57,744 nucleotides of DNA from Aureibaculum marinum (GCF_003813905.1 NZ_RPFJ01000013.1:1-57744); one strand, 5' to 3'. Positions 37,063 through 46,963 are shown, counted from the first letter of the stretch. Numbers and translations: made by a program. Notes: generated by a model from the sequence alone, not told the origin.

Positions 37063-38046
37063 TTACTTTACCAAAAACTTAAAAACTATTTTATTGTGGT
37101 AAGTTTCATTTGGGCTCAATAAAGCCGACGGAAACTCTGGTTGATTTACAGCATCTGGATATCCTTCTGCTTCAAAACAAATAGCTGAAAATTTAGTAAA
37201 ACTAACATTATCTTTATAAGGCAATTCTGGCAATTGAACTGGTGTATAAATTACTAATGTTGGTTGATTTGTTATTACACTCATCTCTATACCTGTGTTA
37301 GGTGATGATAAAGAAACGCTATGTGTATTATTATTAGCACTGAGAATAAAAATATCATCCAATCCTTTAAAATTTCTTTTACCAATCTCTGATTTTATAT
37401 TAAAATCATAGCTAGTATTCTTTGTCTCAATTAACTTTCCAGTAACCAATAATTTTTCATCCAATTCAACATATTTATCACTCTTTATTTCCAATTGATG
37501 ATTTAAAATAGACCCTTCTCCATCTAAGTTAAAATAAGCATGATTTGTTAAATTAACAGGTGTAATTTTATCTGTAGTAGCACGATAATCAATTTTTAAT
37601 TCATTACTATCTGTGAGCTCGTAAGTTACCGTAACTTTTAAGTTTCCAGGAAACCCTTCCTCTAAATCTTTACTCAAGTAAGATAATTTTACCAATGATT
37701 GACTAACCTTATCAATGTTCCAATACTTTTTATCAAACCCTTCTTTACCTCCATGTAAATGCACTCCGTTTTCACTATAAAGGTTAAATTGTTCTTCTCC
37801 AATTTTAAATTTTCCATTAGTTATTCTACCAGCCCATCTTCCTACAGTAGTACCTAAATACAAGCCTTTTTCAATATAATTATCTGAGACATACTCTTGC
37901 TCGTCTTTAAGTCCAACCACCACATTTACAAGGTTTTGATTTTTATCTGGTACCATTAAATTTAAAATTGTGGCTCCTAAATTTGAAATTTGTGTTTGCA
38001 GTCCGTTTGAATTTTTTAAAGTAACTACTTGAGGTGATACTGACAT
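37063..38046 (-). CDS. galM: Aldose 1-epimerase (galactose mutarotase)
   Basis: The 327-residue cytoplasmic protein has no signal peptide. The galactose-mutarotase landmarks are present: GRWAGRITNGKF, the GVHLHGG segment, the catalytic His in VNLTNHAYFNLDG and the catalytic Glu region CFEAEGYPDAVNQPEFPSALL. It interconverts alpha and beta anomers of galactose and related sugars. It stands alone on the minus strand, divergent from the octahaem cytochrome gene, with no linked sugar operon here. Confidence 0.93.
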   Translation of the reverse strand: MSVSPQVVTLKNSNGLQTQISNLGATILNLMVPDKNQNLVNVVVGLKDEQEYVSDNYIEKGLYLGTTVGRWAGRITNGKFKIGEEQFNLYSENGVHLHGGKEGFDKKYWNIDKVSQSLVKLSYLSKDLEEGFPGNLKVTVTYELTDSNELKIDYRATTDKITPVNLTNHAYFNLDGEGSILNHQLEIKSDKYVELDEKLLVTGKLIETKNTSYDFNIKSEIGKRNFKGLDDIFILSANNNTHSVSLSSPNTGIEMSVITNQPTLVIYTPVQLPELPYKDNVSFTKFSAICFEAEGYPDAVNQPEFPSALLSPNETYHNKIVFKFLVK

Positions 38047-38206
38047 TTATTTCGACTTAAAATTTTGACATGTAAAGGTAAAAATAAAAATATGGATTAC
38101 CGAATAAAAGCATTAAATAAACTCCTAAATAATTAAAATAATTACTTCATTAGTAGCATTAAAATATAATTCAAAAACAAAGCCACATGCCCTAGCAACT
38201 TTACAC

Positions 38207-38225
38207 TTACTAACGTGATTAGTAA
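38207..38225. promoter_or_regulatory. Inverted repeat in the galM/cytochrome divergent gap
   Basis: TTACTAA (38207-38213) and TTAGTAA (38219-38225) are perfect 7-bp arms with a 5-base spacer. They lie about 78 bp upstream of the -7 box of the cytochrome gene. It may be an operator; the binding protein is unknown. Confidence 0.35.
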
Positions 38226-38290
38226 ATAAATGAAGACCAAAATATTATAAAAAGTAGGTTCTTATAAAACAGCTTCTCTATTTATTTCAC

Positions 38291-38298
38291 TATCTTTG
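38291..38298 (+). promoter_or_regulatory. Predicted -7 box of the octahaem cytochrome gene
   Basis: TATCTTTG is an exact TAnnTTTG match 28 bases before the ATG at 38326. Confidence 0.5.
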
Positions 38299-38325
38299 TG
38301 AATAGCTTTAACCTCTTTATTATTC

Positions 38326-40587
38326 ATGAATTCCATACCCAAATTTCCATATGTTTTATTCCCATTACTAGTACTTCTTATAAATGCTTGTGGAAATAAA
38401 AAGGAAGAATACCGTGATGTAACTGACAAAGAAAAACAGGAATTTGTGTTATCTACCAAGCAAATTCCTGATAATCATTTTTTAGGTAGTGAATCATGTG
38501 CTGAATGCCATAAAAATCAATTTGATGATTGGAAAGGTTCACATCATGACAAAGCCATGGAACTTGCAACAAGAGAAACTATACTGGCTCCATTTAAAGG
38601 TGAAACACTTAAAAGCCAAGGCGTTACATCAAAATTTTTTACTAAAAACAATGACTTTTTTGTAAATACAGAAGGACCTGACGGTAATTATTATGATTAT
38701 AAGATTATTTATACTTTTGGAATAAATCCTTTACAACAATACTTGGTTAAATTTCCTGATGGAAGATATCAAGCATTAAGAACTGCTTGGGATAGTGAAA
38801 AGAACAAGTGGTTTGATTTATATCCTGATTTTAAAGTGGTGCATTCAGAATGGCTTCATTGGTCTAGAGGTGGATTAAACTGGAACAACATGTGTGCTGA
38901 TTGTCATTCTACCAACGTAAGAGAAAATTATGATGAAAAAACAAAAAGTTATAGTACTGAGTACTCTATTATAAATGTAAGTTGTGAGGCTTGTCATGGC
39001 CCTGGAAAGGAGCATGTTGCTAAAGTAAAAGATTTAGGTGATGCTTATACTTCTAATGATGGTAATTTACAAATGACCTCATCAACAGATTCTCAATTAT
39101 TAGTAGACCAATGTGCTAGATGTCATATGCGTAGAGAGCAATTCTCTGAAAACTTTAATTATGAAGGAACAATGCTTGACCATTACTTTCCTCAATTATT
39201 AGAATCTCCGATCTATTATGCTGATGGTCAAATTTTAGATGAAGATTATGTCTATGGTTCTTTTGTACAAAGTAAAATGTACCATAATGGTATTTCATGT
39301 AAAGATTGCCACAATTCTCATTCATTAGAATTAAAATTTGAAGGCAATAAACTTTGTATGCAATGTCATGTGCCTCAAAAATATAACGTTGAAGCACATC
39401 ATAAACATAAAGAGATTGGAGAAGCTACCCAATGTATCAATTGCCATATGGTAGGAAGAATATATATGGGTAACGATTACAGACGCGATCATAGTTTTAG
39501 AATTCCAAGACCAGACCAAAGTATAAAATACGGTACTCCCAATGCATGTATTCAATGCCATACCGATAAAACTAATGAATGGGCATGGCAAAATTATAAA
39601 GAATTATATGGTGAACCAGACAGTATTCACTTTTCTGACTATTTAGCACCAGCGATAGCTGGAGAACCAAATGCTCATTTAGGTCTATTTAAGTTAGCTC
39701 AAGATGAAAAATTCCCAGATATTGCTAGAGCTTCGGCAATTTCAGCCATGCAAAATTACAATATACAAGACCATATTAACGAATTTATGGCCTTTTTAAA
39801 TGATAAATCACCATTGGTTAGAGGAGCTACTGTTGATGTATTAAGTCAATCAAATTCAACAGATTTTATGTCTTATCTACTACCTCTATTAAAAGACGAT
39901 AAAAGAACAGTAAGAGTAAAAGCATTTTTTGCCTTAGGTGATGTACCTGAAGCTAATATTCCAGAAAATTATTTAATAGCTTATAATAATGCAAAAAAAG
40001 AGTTTGAAAGTTATTTGAAAATTAATGCAGACTTTAGTGGCGGACAAGCAAAAAAAGCAGCATATTATCAGAAAAAGGGAGATTTACAAAAAGTAAAATC
40101 AGCTTATGAAAATGCTTTAAATATAGACTACAACAATAACATTGTACGTAGTAACTTGGCTAATGTATATTATAATTTAGGAGAAACCGATAAAGCAGAG
40201 CAGGCTTTTAGAGAAGTAATTAAACAAGAACCTGATTTTGGTTTAACCTATTACTCTTTAGGCTTATTGTTGGCAGAATTAAATAGAACAGAAGATGCCA
40301 TTTCTGAAATGGAAAAAGCACATAAATTAATGCCAGATAACTTAAGAGTTATTTATAATTTAAGCCTCCTACATAAAAAAAATAAGAACTATAAAGCTGC
40401 TGAAAACATTTTAATTAAAGGGCTAAGTCGCTATCCTGAAAATGAAGAATTATTATATGCCTTAGCTTTTCATTATAAAGATTTAAATAAAAAAGATAAA
40501 GCCATAGCTATTGTAAATAAATTAATTATGCTTGCACCAAATAATTCAACTTATAAAACCCTTTTAAATAGTTTACAAGGTATTTAG
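38326..40587 (+). CDS. Octahaem c-type cytochrome lipoprotein with HEAT-like and TPR repeats
   Basis: The 753-residue protein has a lipobox ending LINAC (Cys22). It then has eight CxxCH haem-binding motifs: CAECH (58-62), CADCH, CEACH, CARCH, CKDCH, CMQCH, CINCH and CIQCH, all within about the first 420 residues. The arrangement, with pairs such as CINCHMVG, belongs to the cytochrome c554/multihaem family. Residues of about 450-570 look like HEAT-type repeats (ARASAISAMQNYN, VRGATVDVLSQS, VRVKAFFALGDVP) and residues of about 585-753 form four or five TPRs. Such proteins transfer electrons on the periplasmic side or at the outer membrane, and the repeats would dock partners. The role is probably respiratory; its substrate is unknown. 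It flanks the cyd/SQR block but is on the other strand with its own promoter. Confidence 0.9.
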   Translation: MNSIPKFPYVLFPLLVLLINACGNKKEEYRDVTDKEKQEFVLSTKQIPDNHFLGSESCAECHKNQFDDWKGSHHDKAMELATRETILAPFKGETLKSQGVTSKFFTKNNDFFVNTEGPDGNYYDYKIIYTFGINPLQQYLVKFPDGRYQALRTAWDSEKNKWFDLYPDFKVVHSEWLHWSRGGLNWNNMCADCHSTNVRENYDEKTKSYSTEYSIINVSCEACHGPGKEHVAKVKDLGDAYTSNDGNLQMTSSTDSQLLVDQCARCHMRREQFSENFNYEGTMLDHYFPQLLESPIYYADGQILDEDYVYGSFVQSKMYHNGISCKDCHNSHSLELKFEGNKLCMQCHVPQKYNVEAHHKHKEIGEATQCINCHMVGRIYMGNDYRRDHSFRIPRPDQSIKYGTPNACIQCHTDKTNEWAWQNYKELYGEPDSIHFSDYLAPAIAGEPNAHLGLFKLAQDEKFPDIARASAISAMQNYNIQDHINEFMAFLNDKSPLVRGATVDVLSQSNSTDFMSYLLPLLKDDKRTVRVKAFFALGDVPEANIPENYLIAYNNAKKEFESYLKINADFSGGQAKKAAYYQKKGDLQKVKSAYENALNIDYNNNIVRSNLANVYYNLGETDKAEQAFREVIKQEPDFGLTYYSLGLLLAELNRTEDAISEMEKAHKLMPDNLRVIYNLSLLHKKNKNYKAAENILIKGLSRYPENEELLYALAFHYKDLNKKDKAIAIVNKLIMLAPNNSTYKTLLNSLQGI

Positions 40588-40648
40588 TTTTGTTTCAGTT
40601 ATGATTATTTAATAATTTGTTTACAAATTTAAACAGTAAAAAATAGTA

Positions 40649-40885
40649 ATGAAAAAATTATTTTTTAGACTACCTCCGCTAGACCTACATGGCATAACCT
40701 ATGCAGAAGTACAACAATTAGTAGAAGATTATGTATTAGAAAATCAAGCATATTTACCTCTTCAAATTATTACAGGAAATTCACCTGGTATGAAAAATAG
40801 AGTTACAAAATGTTTAAAAGAACATGGATTTAGTTATCAAATTGGTGATAAGTATAATAAAGGCTATATCGCAGTTTTAAAATAA
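40649..40885 (+). CDS. Smr domain protein
   Basis: The 78-residue protein is almost only an Smr (MutS2 C-terminal-like) domain. It has the LDLHGITYAEVQQLVEDYV start and a LQIITGNSPGMKNRV segment where the family has TGxGxxS/K. The usual HGxG motif is altered to TGNSPG. Smr domains bind or nick nucleic acids, often at stalled or collided ribosomes. It follows the cytochrome gene after 61 bases, with no clear functional link. Confidence 0.8.
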   Translation: MKKLFFRLPPLDLHGITYAEVQQLVEDYVLENQAYLPLQIITGNSPGMKNRVTKCLKEHGFSYQIGDKYNKGYIAVLK

Positions 40886-40927
40886 TTCGTTTTCTCAAAA
40901 CTATCCACTTAAACAACTGACTAATAA

Positions 40928-41911
40928 ATGGACAATAACCATAAACTACAAATAAATACACCTATTAATTGGGGTATAATTGGTTGTGGCAATGTCACTG
41001 AAGTTAAAAGTGGTCCGGCATTTAATTTAATTAAAAACTCAAAATTAACTGCCGTAATGAGGAGAGACGGTAATAAAGCAAAAGATTATGCTTTACGACA
41101 TCAAGTCCCCTGTTGGTACAGTAATGCTGATGATTTACTAAACCATAATGATATCAATTCTATATATATAGCTACACCTCCATCTAGTCACCTTCAATAC
41201 ACATTAAAAGCTTTAAAAGCTAATAAAAATGTATATTTAGAAAAACCCATGGCACTAAATGCTACTGAGGTAGATAAAATTTGTTCAGCTTTAAAAACAA
41301 GTCAAGGAAAACTTACTGTGGCTCATTATAGAAGACGTTTACCAATGTTTATAAAAATAAAAGAATGGCTTCAACATAAAGAAATTGGAGAAGTTTTATT
41401 TGTTGATTTGAAGTTGTTTCAATCACGAAATAGTGAAATTATAACCAAATCAGAAGATAATTGGCGACTTAATAAATCTATCTCTGGAGGTGGATATTTT
41501 TATGACCTTGCACCACATCAACTAGATTTAATGTACTATTTTTTCGGTGACTATCAAAAATCAGAAGGATTTACCAACACACAAGATACTATTGTAAACG
41601 GTATTATTCAATTTAAAAATGGTATTCAATTTAGAGGTCTATGGGCTTTTAATGTTGATAAATTTTCTACTAAAGATGAATGTATAATTTATGGAAGCCT
41701 AGGAGAAATTAAATTTTCAACATTTGGAAATACCATTAAACTTACTAAAAATGGAAAAACAAAGACCTTTACTTTTAAACATCCTAAACACATACAACTA
41801 CCCATGATTACAAGTACGGTTAACTATTTTTTAAACAATACCTCAAACCCTTGTTCAGCAGAAGAAGGATTAAAAGTAGCTACATTAATGGATTCATTTT
41901 CAAAAAAATAA
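40928..41911 (+). CDS. Gfo/Idh/MocA family oxidoreductase
   Basis: The 327-residue cytoplasmic protein has the N-terminal Rossmann fold (INWGIIGCGNVTEVKSGP) and the conserved VYLEKPMALN (EKP) motif near residue 100. The C-terminal sugar-binding half includes GGGYFYDLAPHQLDLM with the catalytic-type Asp/His. These NAD(P)-dependent enzymes oxidise sugars and inositols. It starts 42 bases after the Smr gene and ends only 4 bases before the stop of the convergent DUF1501 gene. Confidence 0.92.
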   Translation: MDNNHKLQINTPINWGIIGCGNVTEVKSGPAFNLIKNSKLTAVMRRDGNKAKDYALRHQVPCWYSNADDLLNHNDINSIYIATPPSSHLQYTLKALKANKNVYLEKPMALNATEVDKICSALKTSQGKLTVAHYRRRLPMFIKIKEWLQHKEIGEVLFVDLKLFQSRNSEIITKSEDNWRLNKSISGGGYFYDLAPHQLDLMYYFFGDYQKSEGFTNTQDTIVNGIIQFKNGIQFRGLWAFNVDKFSTKDECIIYGSLGEIKFSTFGNTIKLTKNGKTKTFTFKHPKHIQLPMITSTVNYFLNNTSNPCSAEEGLKVATLMDSFSKK

Positions 41912-41915
41912 TATT

Positions 41916-43523
41916 TTATTTATTGAGCTGACCAACAATAATTTTACTACTGTAATTCTTATTATTTTTATTTATACTATAAATATATATCCCTGGAGCT
42001 AAAGATGGCCATCTTTCTGTGATGTTTATATCATGTTGTCCGGCTTCTAAATTTCCATCAAATAAAATACCTGTTTGTTGTCCAATAATATTATATAATG
42101 AAATTTTATATGAGCTTTCTTCATTATTATTAATTCTAACAAAAACTTGATTTTGATCATATACTGCGGTATGTTCAAATTTTTCACTAGTAGTACAATC
42201 GTAATACACCACTTTTCTATCACAATCAAAGCCCAAGTCTAATGGCTCAAAAGGTCTTGGCAAAGATTTGTTAATTATACCTTGATCTATACAAAGCCAA
42301 TCTTGCATAACGGTACCATATACATTAATAAAATCTTGGGTATAATTAAGGTTCCCTCCTCTTGTTAAATTTGTTAAACTTGGATGTTCACCAACAAAAC
42401 CACTTCCATTTAAAGCAGGACCAAAAAGTAACATTGGAGCAGCCGTTCCGTGATCGGTACCATTTGAACCATTTTGTTTTACACGACGTCCAAATTCCGA
42501 CATCGTCATAGTTAAAACATCCTTATTTCTTCCACTAGGAACCAAATCTTCATACAATGCCTGAATAGATTCTGATATGTTAGTTAATAATTCTTGGTGC
42601 TTATCAGGTTGATTTGCATGTGTATCAAAACCATTAAGATTAACCATATATACCGAAGTATTCATTCCTGCTTGTATCGTTTTTGAAATTATAGCCAAAG
42701 AACGCCCTAAACTAGTATCAGGAAACTCAACACTATTAGTTTGTGTTTCTGCTGCTGCTTTTATAACACCAGAATATTTTAAAGTAGTATTTACTAAGCC
42801 CCTTACAAATTTTAATTGATCTCCTCTAGTACAATCAGGCACATCAGCTATATTATATAAACTCCCTTCTGATACAATTCTTTCTAATTGATTTGTATTT
42901 GCAATAGTAAAAGCAAAATTGCTTTCATTTCCTTTAAAAATTATATCTCCTACACCTCCAATTTGTACCGCAGGTGGTGCTTCAGGTAAATTCAATAGAA
43001 AATCTGGATAAATATTTTCAAAATAATTGCCATAAACTCCAGTTTCTACCAATTCGTCATCTGTACCTCTAGAAAAATTATCTGTACCTGTAAAATGTGA
43101 TAAATTCATATTTTCATATCCTGTACCATGAACCACTTTCATAGAACCACATTCCCACATGGCTTCTAAAGAATCTTGTAAATAATTTGGCATGGCAAAA
43201 TCATTAGATAAGCGATACAAATCTGTAAGCTCATGTTTTAATGTTGGTCTTGCTTTTGCATAACTATCATAATCGTAAATTGGGACAATAGTATTTAGTC
43301 CATCATTACCACCTTGTAATCTAATAATAAGTAAGACTCTTCCTGATTCTGCTTTAGATAAAGCTCTAGTTAAAGCAGTAGGTTGGCCGTACGCCATGGG
43401 TATTCCATTCATCATCAAAGTTGCCGCTGCTCCTCCCAACCCTAAGGTTTGAAGAAAAGACCGTCTGTCCCATTTTTTATGATCTTCTTTATTACACGAT
43501 GGATGATTTTTATCTGTACACAT
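41916..43523 (-). CDS. DUF1501 family secreted protein with Tat-like signal and type IX secretion-like C-terminus
   Basis: The 535-residue protein begins with a twin-arginine type signal (DRRSFLQTLGLGGAAA, Arg20-Arg21). The DUF1501 body follows (LLIIRLQGGNDGLNTIVP, SEFGRRVKQNGSNGTDHGTAAPMLLFG), related in fold to the alkaline phosphatase/sulfatase superfamily. The last 80 residues have the pattern of a type A sorting domain (YKISLYNIIGQQTG, LAPGIYIYSI), so the protein is probably exported over the outer membrane by the type IX system. It overlaps functionally with the DUF1800 gene that precedes it by 5 bases; the two families are nearly always paired. The biochemical role is unknown. Confidence 0.9.
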   Translation of the reverse strand: MCTDKNHPSCNKEDHKKWDRRSFLQTLGLGGAAATLMMNGIPMAYGQPTALTRALSKAESGRVLLIIRLQGGNDGLNTIVPIYDYDSYAKARPTLKHELTDLYRLSNDFAMPNYLQDSLEAMWECGSMKVVHGTGYENMNLSHFTGTDNFSRGTDDELVETGVYGNYFENIYPDFLLNLPEAPPAVQIGGVGDIIFKGNESNFAFTIANTNQLERIVSEGSLYNIADVPDCTRGDQLKFVRGLVNTTLKYSGVIKAAAETQTNSVEFPDTSLGRSLAIISKTIQAGMNTSVYMVNLNGFDTHANQPDKHQELLTNISESIQALYEDLVPSGRNKDVLTMTMSEFGRRVKQNGSNGTDHGTAAPMLLFGPALNGSGFVGEHPSLTNLTRGGNLNYTQDFINVYGTVMQDWLCIDQGIINKSLPRPFEPLDLGFDCDRKVVYYDCTTSEKFEHTAVYDQNQVFVRINNNEESSYKISLYNIIGQQTGILFDGNLEAGQHDINITERWPSLAPGIYIYSINKNNKNYSSKIIVGQLNK

Positions 43524-43528
43524 AGTTA

Positions 43529-45022
43529 TTATTTAATTTGATAATCTGGTAAGGATACTATATAAGCCATTAAATCGCGGACTTGCAATGCGGCTGTTTC
43601 AAAATCTAATGTCCATATATTTTGTTCAAAATAATTGGAAGGCACTCTACTTTTAAATACATCAACCCCAATATCAAAATCATCTTGAGTATACGGTATT
43701 TCATTCATCAGAGCCTCAAAAATAGCTGTTGAAATAACTTCTGGATTATTACTATTTCCTGAAATAGTAATGGCAAATTGTCTAAATTGTTCTTCATCTT
43801 GATCCCAAGCCCATTGCATTACATCTTCTGATAAATAAGCTGGCCTAAACATAATAGTTCCTGAATTTAACCAATCTCTATCACCCTCCCAACCAGCCAC
43901 TGTGGGTGGATTTAAAATGTCTTGATCAAATATTCTTGACATATTTTTTATAGATTGTTTATTCAAATCATACGAACCAAAATTAAAACCTGTAGAGGTC
44001 ATAAATTGAATGATAAAATCTAGTGGACTTTTTATAATTACATTTTTTGCATTTTTATCAAAAAAATGGGCACTTTTAAATAGTGTTTTTAAAATTGGTG
44101 CTATCTCAAAATTACTAGCTATAAATTGTGATGCTAACGGATTAATAATTAAAGCTCTTATACTTTCATCCACTTCTGGACTTACAAAATCTATATAAAG
44201 TCTTTCACAAATATATTTTGCAATTAAATCTGACTTTTGTTCAAATAAAATATTTATCACATCATCATATCCCCAATTGCCAGTTTGACCAAAAATAGTT
44301 TTGGGTTCTGCATCAAAATTTTCTTCTAAAAATTCAATTCTAGAATTTTCACCATTTGTTAACTCATTATAACCAGTTAAAGCTCTAGAGGTTTCTACAA
44401 TATCATCTTCTGTATATCCATTTCCTTCTCCTAAAGTAAAAAGTTCGTATAATTCTCTCGCATAATTTTCATTAGGATGCCCTACTACATTATCAAATCC
44501 ATTTAAAAATTTTAACATAGCTTCATCTAAACCTATTTCTCTAATAAAAGTTTTAAAATTTCCAAAGCTATGACGTTGCAATGCTAAAAAATATCTAAAT
44601 GCATACCCTGCAAATCTATATTCACTTACTCTTGTTACTAAAATATTATGCCAGAAAAGAGTTAATCTACCTCGTATTCCATTATCCATTAATTCTTTTA
44701 TAAAAACATATTGCGTTTCATTTACAAACTCATCATTTTCATCTTCGCCATATGTATATCCATTTGCAGCATAATCAGCTGGATCTAAAAGTGCCCAATC
44801 TGGTGGGGTTGTTGGAGGTAAACTTATAGCCGCATCTATAATTTCATCAACATAAGCGGAAGGACTTTTACTTAAAGCATTTTCTATTTGAGATGGTGCA
44901 ATACCAAACCCCAAGCGATTATGTAAATGTCTAACATTTGCAGCATTCCAAGGATTCTCTGCATTAGGTACATAAGTTACTAAAGGAGAAATATTACAAG
45001 ATAGTAAGTAATTAGTTTTCAT
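43529..45022 (-). CDS. DUF1800 family protein
   Basis: The 497-residue protein shows the DUF1800 pattern: HLHNRLGFGIAPSQIE near the N-terminus, RGRLTLFWHNILVTR, then ELYELFTLGEGNGYTEDDIVETSRALTGY and PPTVAGWEGDRDW. No clean signal peptide is seen (MKTNYLLSCNISPLV is only mildly hydrophobic), which is odd for a partner of a secreted DUF1501 protein. It lies in an operon of outer-membrane barrel, DUF1800 and DUF1501 with gaps of 24 and 5 bases. Function unknown. Confidence 0.9.
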   Translation of the reverse strand: MKTNYLLSCNISPLVTYVPNAENPWNAANVRHLHNRLGFGIAPSQIENALSKSPSAYVDEIIDAAISLPPTTPPDWALLDPADYAANGYTYGEDENDEFVNETQYVFIKELMDNGIRGRLTLFWHNILVTRVSEYRFAGYAFRYFLALQRHSFGNFKTFIREIGLDEAMLKFLNGFDNVVGHPNENYARELYELFTLGEGNGYTEDDIVETSRALTGYNELTNGENSRIEFLEENFDAEPKTIFGQTGNWGYDDVINILFEQKSDLIAKYICERLYIDFVSPEVDESIRALIINPLASQFIASNFEIAPILKTLFKSAHFFDKNAKNVIIKSPLDFIIQFMTSTGFNFGSYDLNKQSIKNMSRIFDQDILNPPTVAGWEGDRDWLNSGTIMFRPAYLSEDVMQWAWDQDEEQFRQFAITISGNSNNPEVISTAIFEALMNEIPYTQDDFDIGVDVFKSRVPSNYFEQNIWTLDFETAALQVRDLMAYIVSLPDYQIK

Positions 45023-45046
45023 TTATACACTTTTACATTTCAATTT

Positions 45047-45709
45047 TTAATACACTTCTTTTTCTCTTAGAAAATAATTTATAGAAACACTAAATGTGCT
45101 ATTTTTCCAAGTATCATTAGGTGTATTCATTATATTAGTAAGTCCATGATAATAATTCAATCTTAGTTTTACTCGCTTTTTTACTAATAATCCTGCACCT
45201 ATATTGCTTCCAAAACTCAAACGCTTTACATCAGCATCTTTACCTATATCTAAATAAATAGTTTCAGTATCATTTTTTGTAATGGCTCTATTATGATAGC
45301 CAATATTGAGTCCTGCATCTACAAAAAATTGAAAATTTCTTCGATTATAATTTAAGTAGTATCCTAAATTCAAAGGAACTTCAACAACATCAGTACCCCA
45401 ATTTTCATTAGTTTTATAAACTCCTCTTCTACTAACAGCTTTAAATGATCTTCTATTAAAATTAACTCCTACACGAACAAAAATTCTATCATTTAATTCT
45501 CGCTCAGCCATATAACCAACAGAGAATCCTATTGCACTACTTGGTTCATTAGATCTATCAACAGCAAAAGTTGCATTAGTCATAGTAATACCTACATCTA
45601 AACCGTGATAAAACTGACTGTACGAATAAAAAGAAACAAAAAATAAGAGTAGAAAACTTCTTCTAAAAAGTAATTGAATATTTATAACTCCCCTAATTAT
45701 TAGTTTCAT
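45047..45709 (-). CDS. Outer membrane beta-barrel protein
   Basis: The 220-residue protein has a signal segment ending FYSYSQ (about 32) and then alternating amphipathic strands (VRVGVNFNRRSFKAV, VEVPLNLGYYLNYNRRNFQFFVDAGLNIGY, LSFGSNIGAGLLVKKRVKLRLNYYHGL) typical of a small 8-strand barrel of the porin/PorT-like group. It heads the DUF1800/DUF1501 operon. Whether it helps their export is not shown. Confidence 0.8.
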   Translation of the reverse strand: MKLIIRGVINIQLLFRRSFLLLFFVSFYSYSQFYHGLDVGITMTNATFAVDRSNEPSSAIGFSVGYMAERELNDRIFVRVGVNFNRRSFKAVSRRGVYKTNENWGTDVVEVPLNLGYYLNYNRRNFQFFVDAGLNIGYHNRAITKNDTETIYLDIGKDADVKRLSFGSNIGAGLLVKKRVKLRLNYYHGLTNIMNTPNDTWKNSTFSVSINYFLREKEVY

Positions 45710-45894
45710 ATAGTACGTTTTATAATTCTTTGGGGAGATTATTTAGTTAACAACGTTTAAGATATTAATTTAGTATAATTTACAATAATTAATAAGTTGA
45801 TTGTATATTTTATTAAATAATGAATATATTTTTAGACTTTTGCCAAATAACAAACCCGTTATATCTTCTTAATTATTAAAAACAAGTAAACCTT

Positions 45895-46893
45895 ATGGAT
45901 TCTTTAACACAAATTGTACTAGGGGCCGCTGTAGGCGAAGCTGTATTAGGTAAAAAAATTGGTAATAAAGCAATGCTCTATGGAGCTATAGCGGGTACCA
46001 TACCTGATTTAGATATTATTTCTAATTATTTTGTTGATACCGTTTCTGCTTTAAAATTTCATAGAGGTTTTACACATTCTTTAGTGTTTTCTATAATTTT
46101 TTCGCCTATTTTGGCATGGATAGTTACTCGCTATGAAAAATATAAGAATATAAAACAATGGTCTTGGTTTTTTTTCTGGGTATTTATAACACATCCTATT
46201 TTAGATGCACATACCACTTGGGGCACTCAATTATTCTGGCCTTTAGATATCCGATTGGCTTTTAAAACTATATTTGTTATTGACCCATTATATACCCTAC
46301 CCTTTCTTGTTTTTGTAATTATGGCTATGCTACAACATCGTAGCTCAAATAAAAGACAATTATATAATAGAATTGGATTAATAATTAGCTCTTGTTACCT
46401 CCTACTAACTTTTGTTTTTAAATTTATTGCCTATAAGCAATTTGAGAATGCACTTGAAAATCAAAAGATTGAATATACCAAAATACAAACAAGACCCAGT
46501 CCTTTTAATACCATTTTGTGGAGTGCCAACATAGAAACAAAAGATAGTTTTTTAATTGCTCATTATTCTTTTTTTGACAGCAAACCAATATCGTTTCAAC
46601 CTTATCCTAAAAATCACCACTTGCTTGGGGACTTAATTAACAATAAAAAAATTAAAAAAATGATTGGTATTTCTAAAGGTTGGTACACAATTACAAAAAT
46701 AGATAACCAACTTTATTATAACGATTTACGTTTTGGATTACTGAGTTTAACACCTGAAGCTCAAAATTTTGTTTTTCAATATAAAATCAATACCAATGCT
46801 ACTGGTTCTATTACCTTTGAAGAAGTTGCTAAAGATGCACTGGATGGAAAAAAATTAATTTCAGAATTATGGCAACGGATAAAAGGAAATTAA
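45895..46893 (+). CDS. YdjM-like membrane-bound metal-dependent hydrolase (DUF457)
   Basis: The 332-residue integral membrane protein starts MDSLTQIVLGAAVGEAVLGKKIGNKAMLYGAIAG, the family signature. It keeps the likely metal ligands in PDLDII, FHRGFTHSLV and HPILDAHTTWG. Five helices are followed by a soluble C-terminal half (about residue 200 on). In enterobacteria the relative YdjM is damage-inducible; the reaction is not known. It stands alone and faces the FrnE-like gene, with a shared hairpin between. Confidence 0.88.
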   Translation: MDSLTQIVLGAAVGEAVLGKKIGNKAMLYGAIAGTIPDLDIISNYFVDTVSALKFHRGFTHSLVFSIIFSPILAWIVTRYEKYKNIKQWSWFFFWVFITHPILDAHTTWGTQLFWPLDIRLAFKTIFVIDPLYTLPFLVFVIMAMLQHRSSNKRQLYNRIGLIISSCYLLLTFVFKFIAYKQFENALENQKIEYTKIQTRPSPFNTILWSANIETKDSFLIAHYSFFDSKPISFQPYPKNHHLLGDLINNKKIKKMIGISKGWYTITKIDNQLYYNDLRFGLLSLTPEAQNFVFQYKINTNATGSITFEEVAKDALDGKKLISELWQRIKGN

Positions 46894-46913
46894 AATTTAC
46901 AACCTAAAATAAT

Positions 46914-46963
46914 AGTCTTATCTTTAATTAAATGTATCAGAAACAATAATTAAAGATAAGACT
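46914..46963. terminator. Bidirectional hairpin between convergent genes
   Basis: A perfect 17-bp inverted repeat (46914-46930 and 46947-46963) has a 16-base loop. It lies between the stop codons of the converging YdjM-like and FrnE-like genes. T tracts are weak on both sides (ATTATTTT on the minus strand), so it is a plausible but not textbook terminator. Confidence 0.6.
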
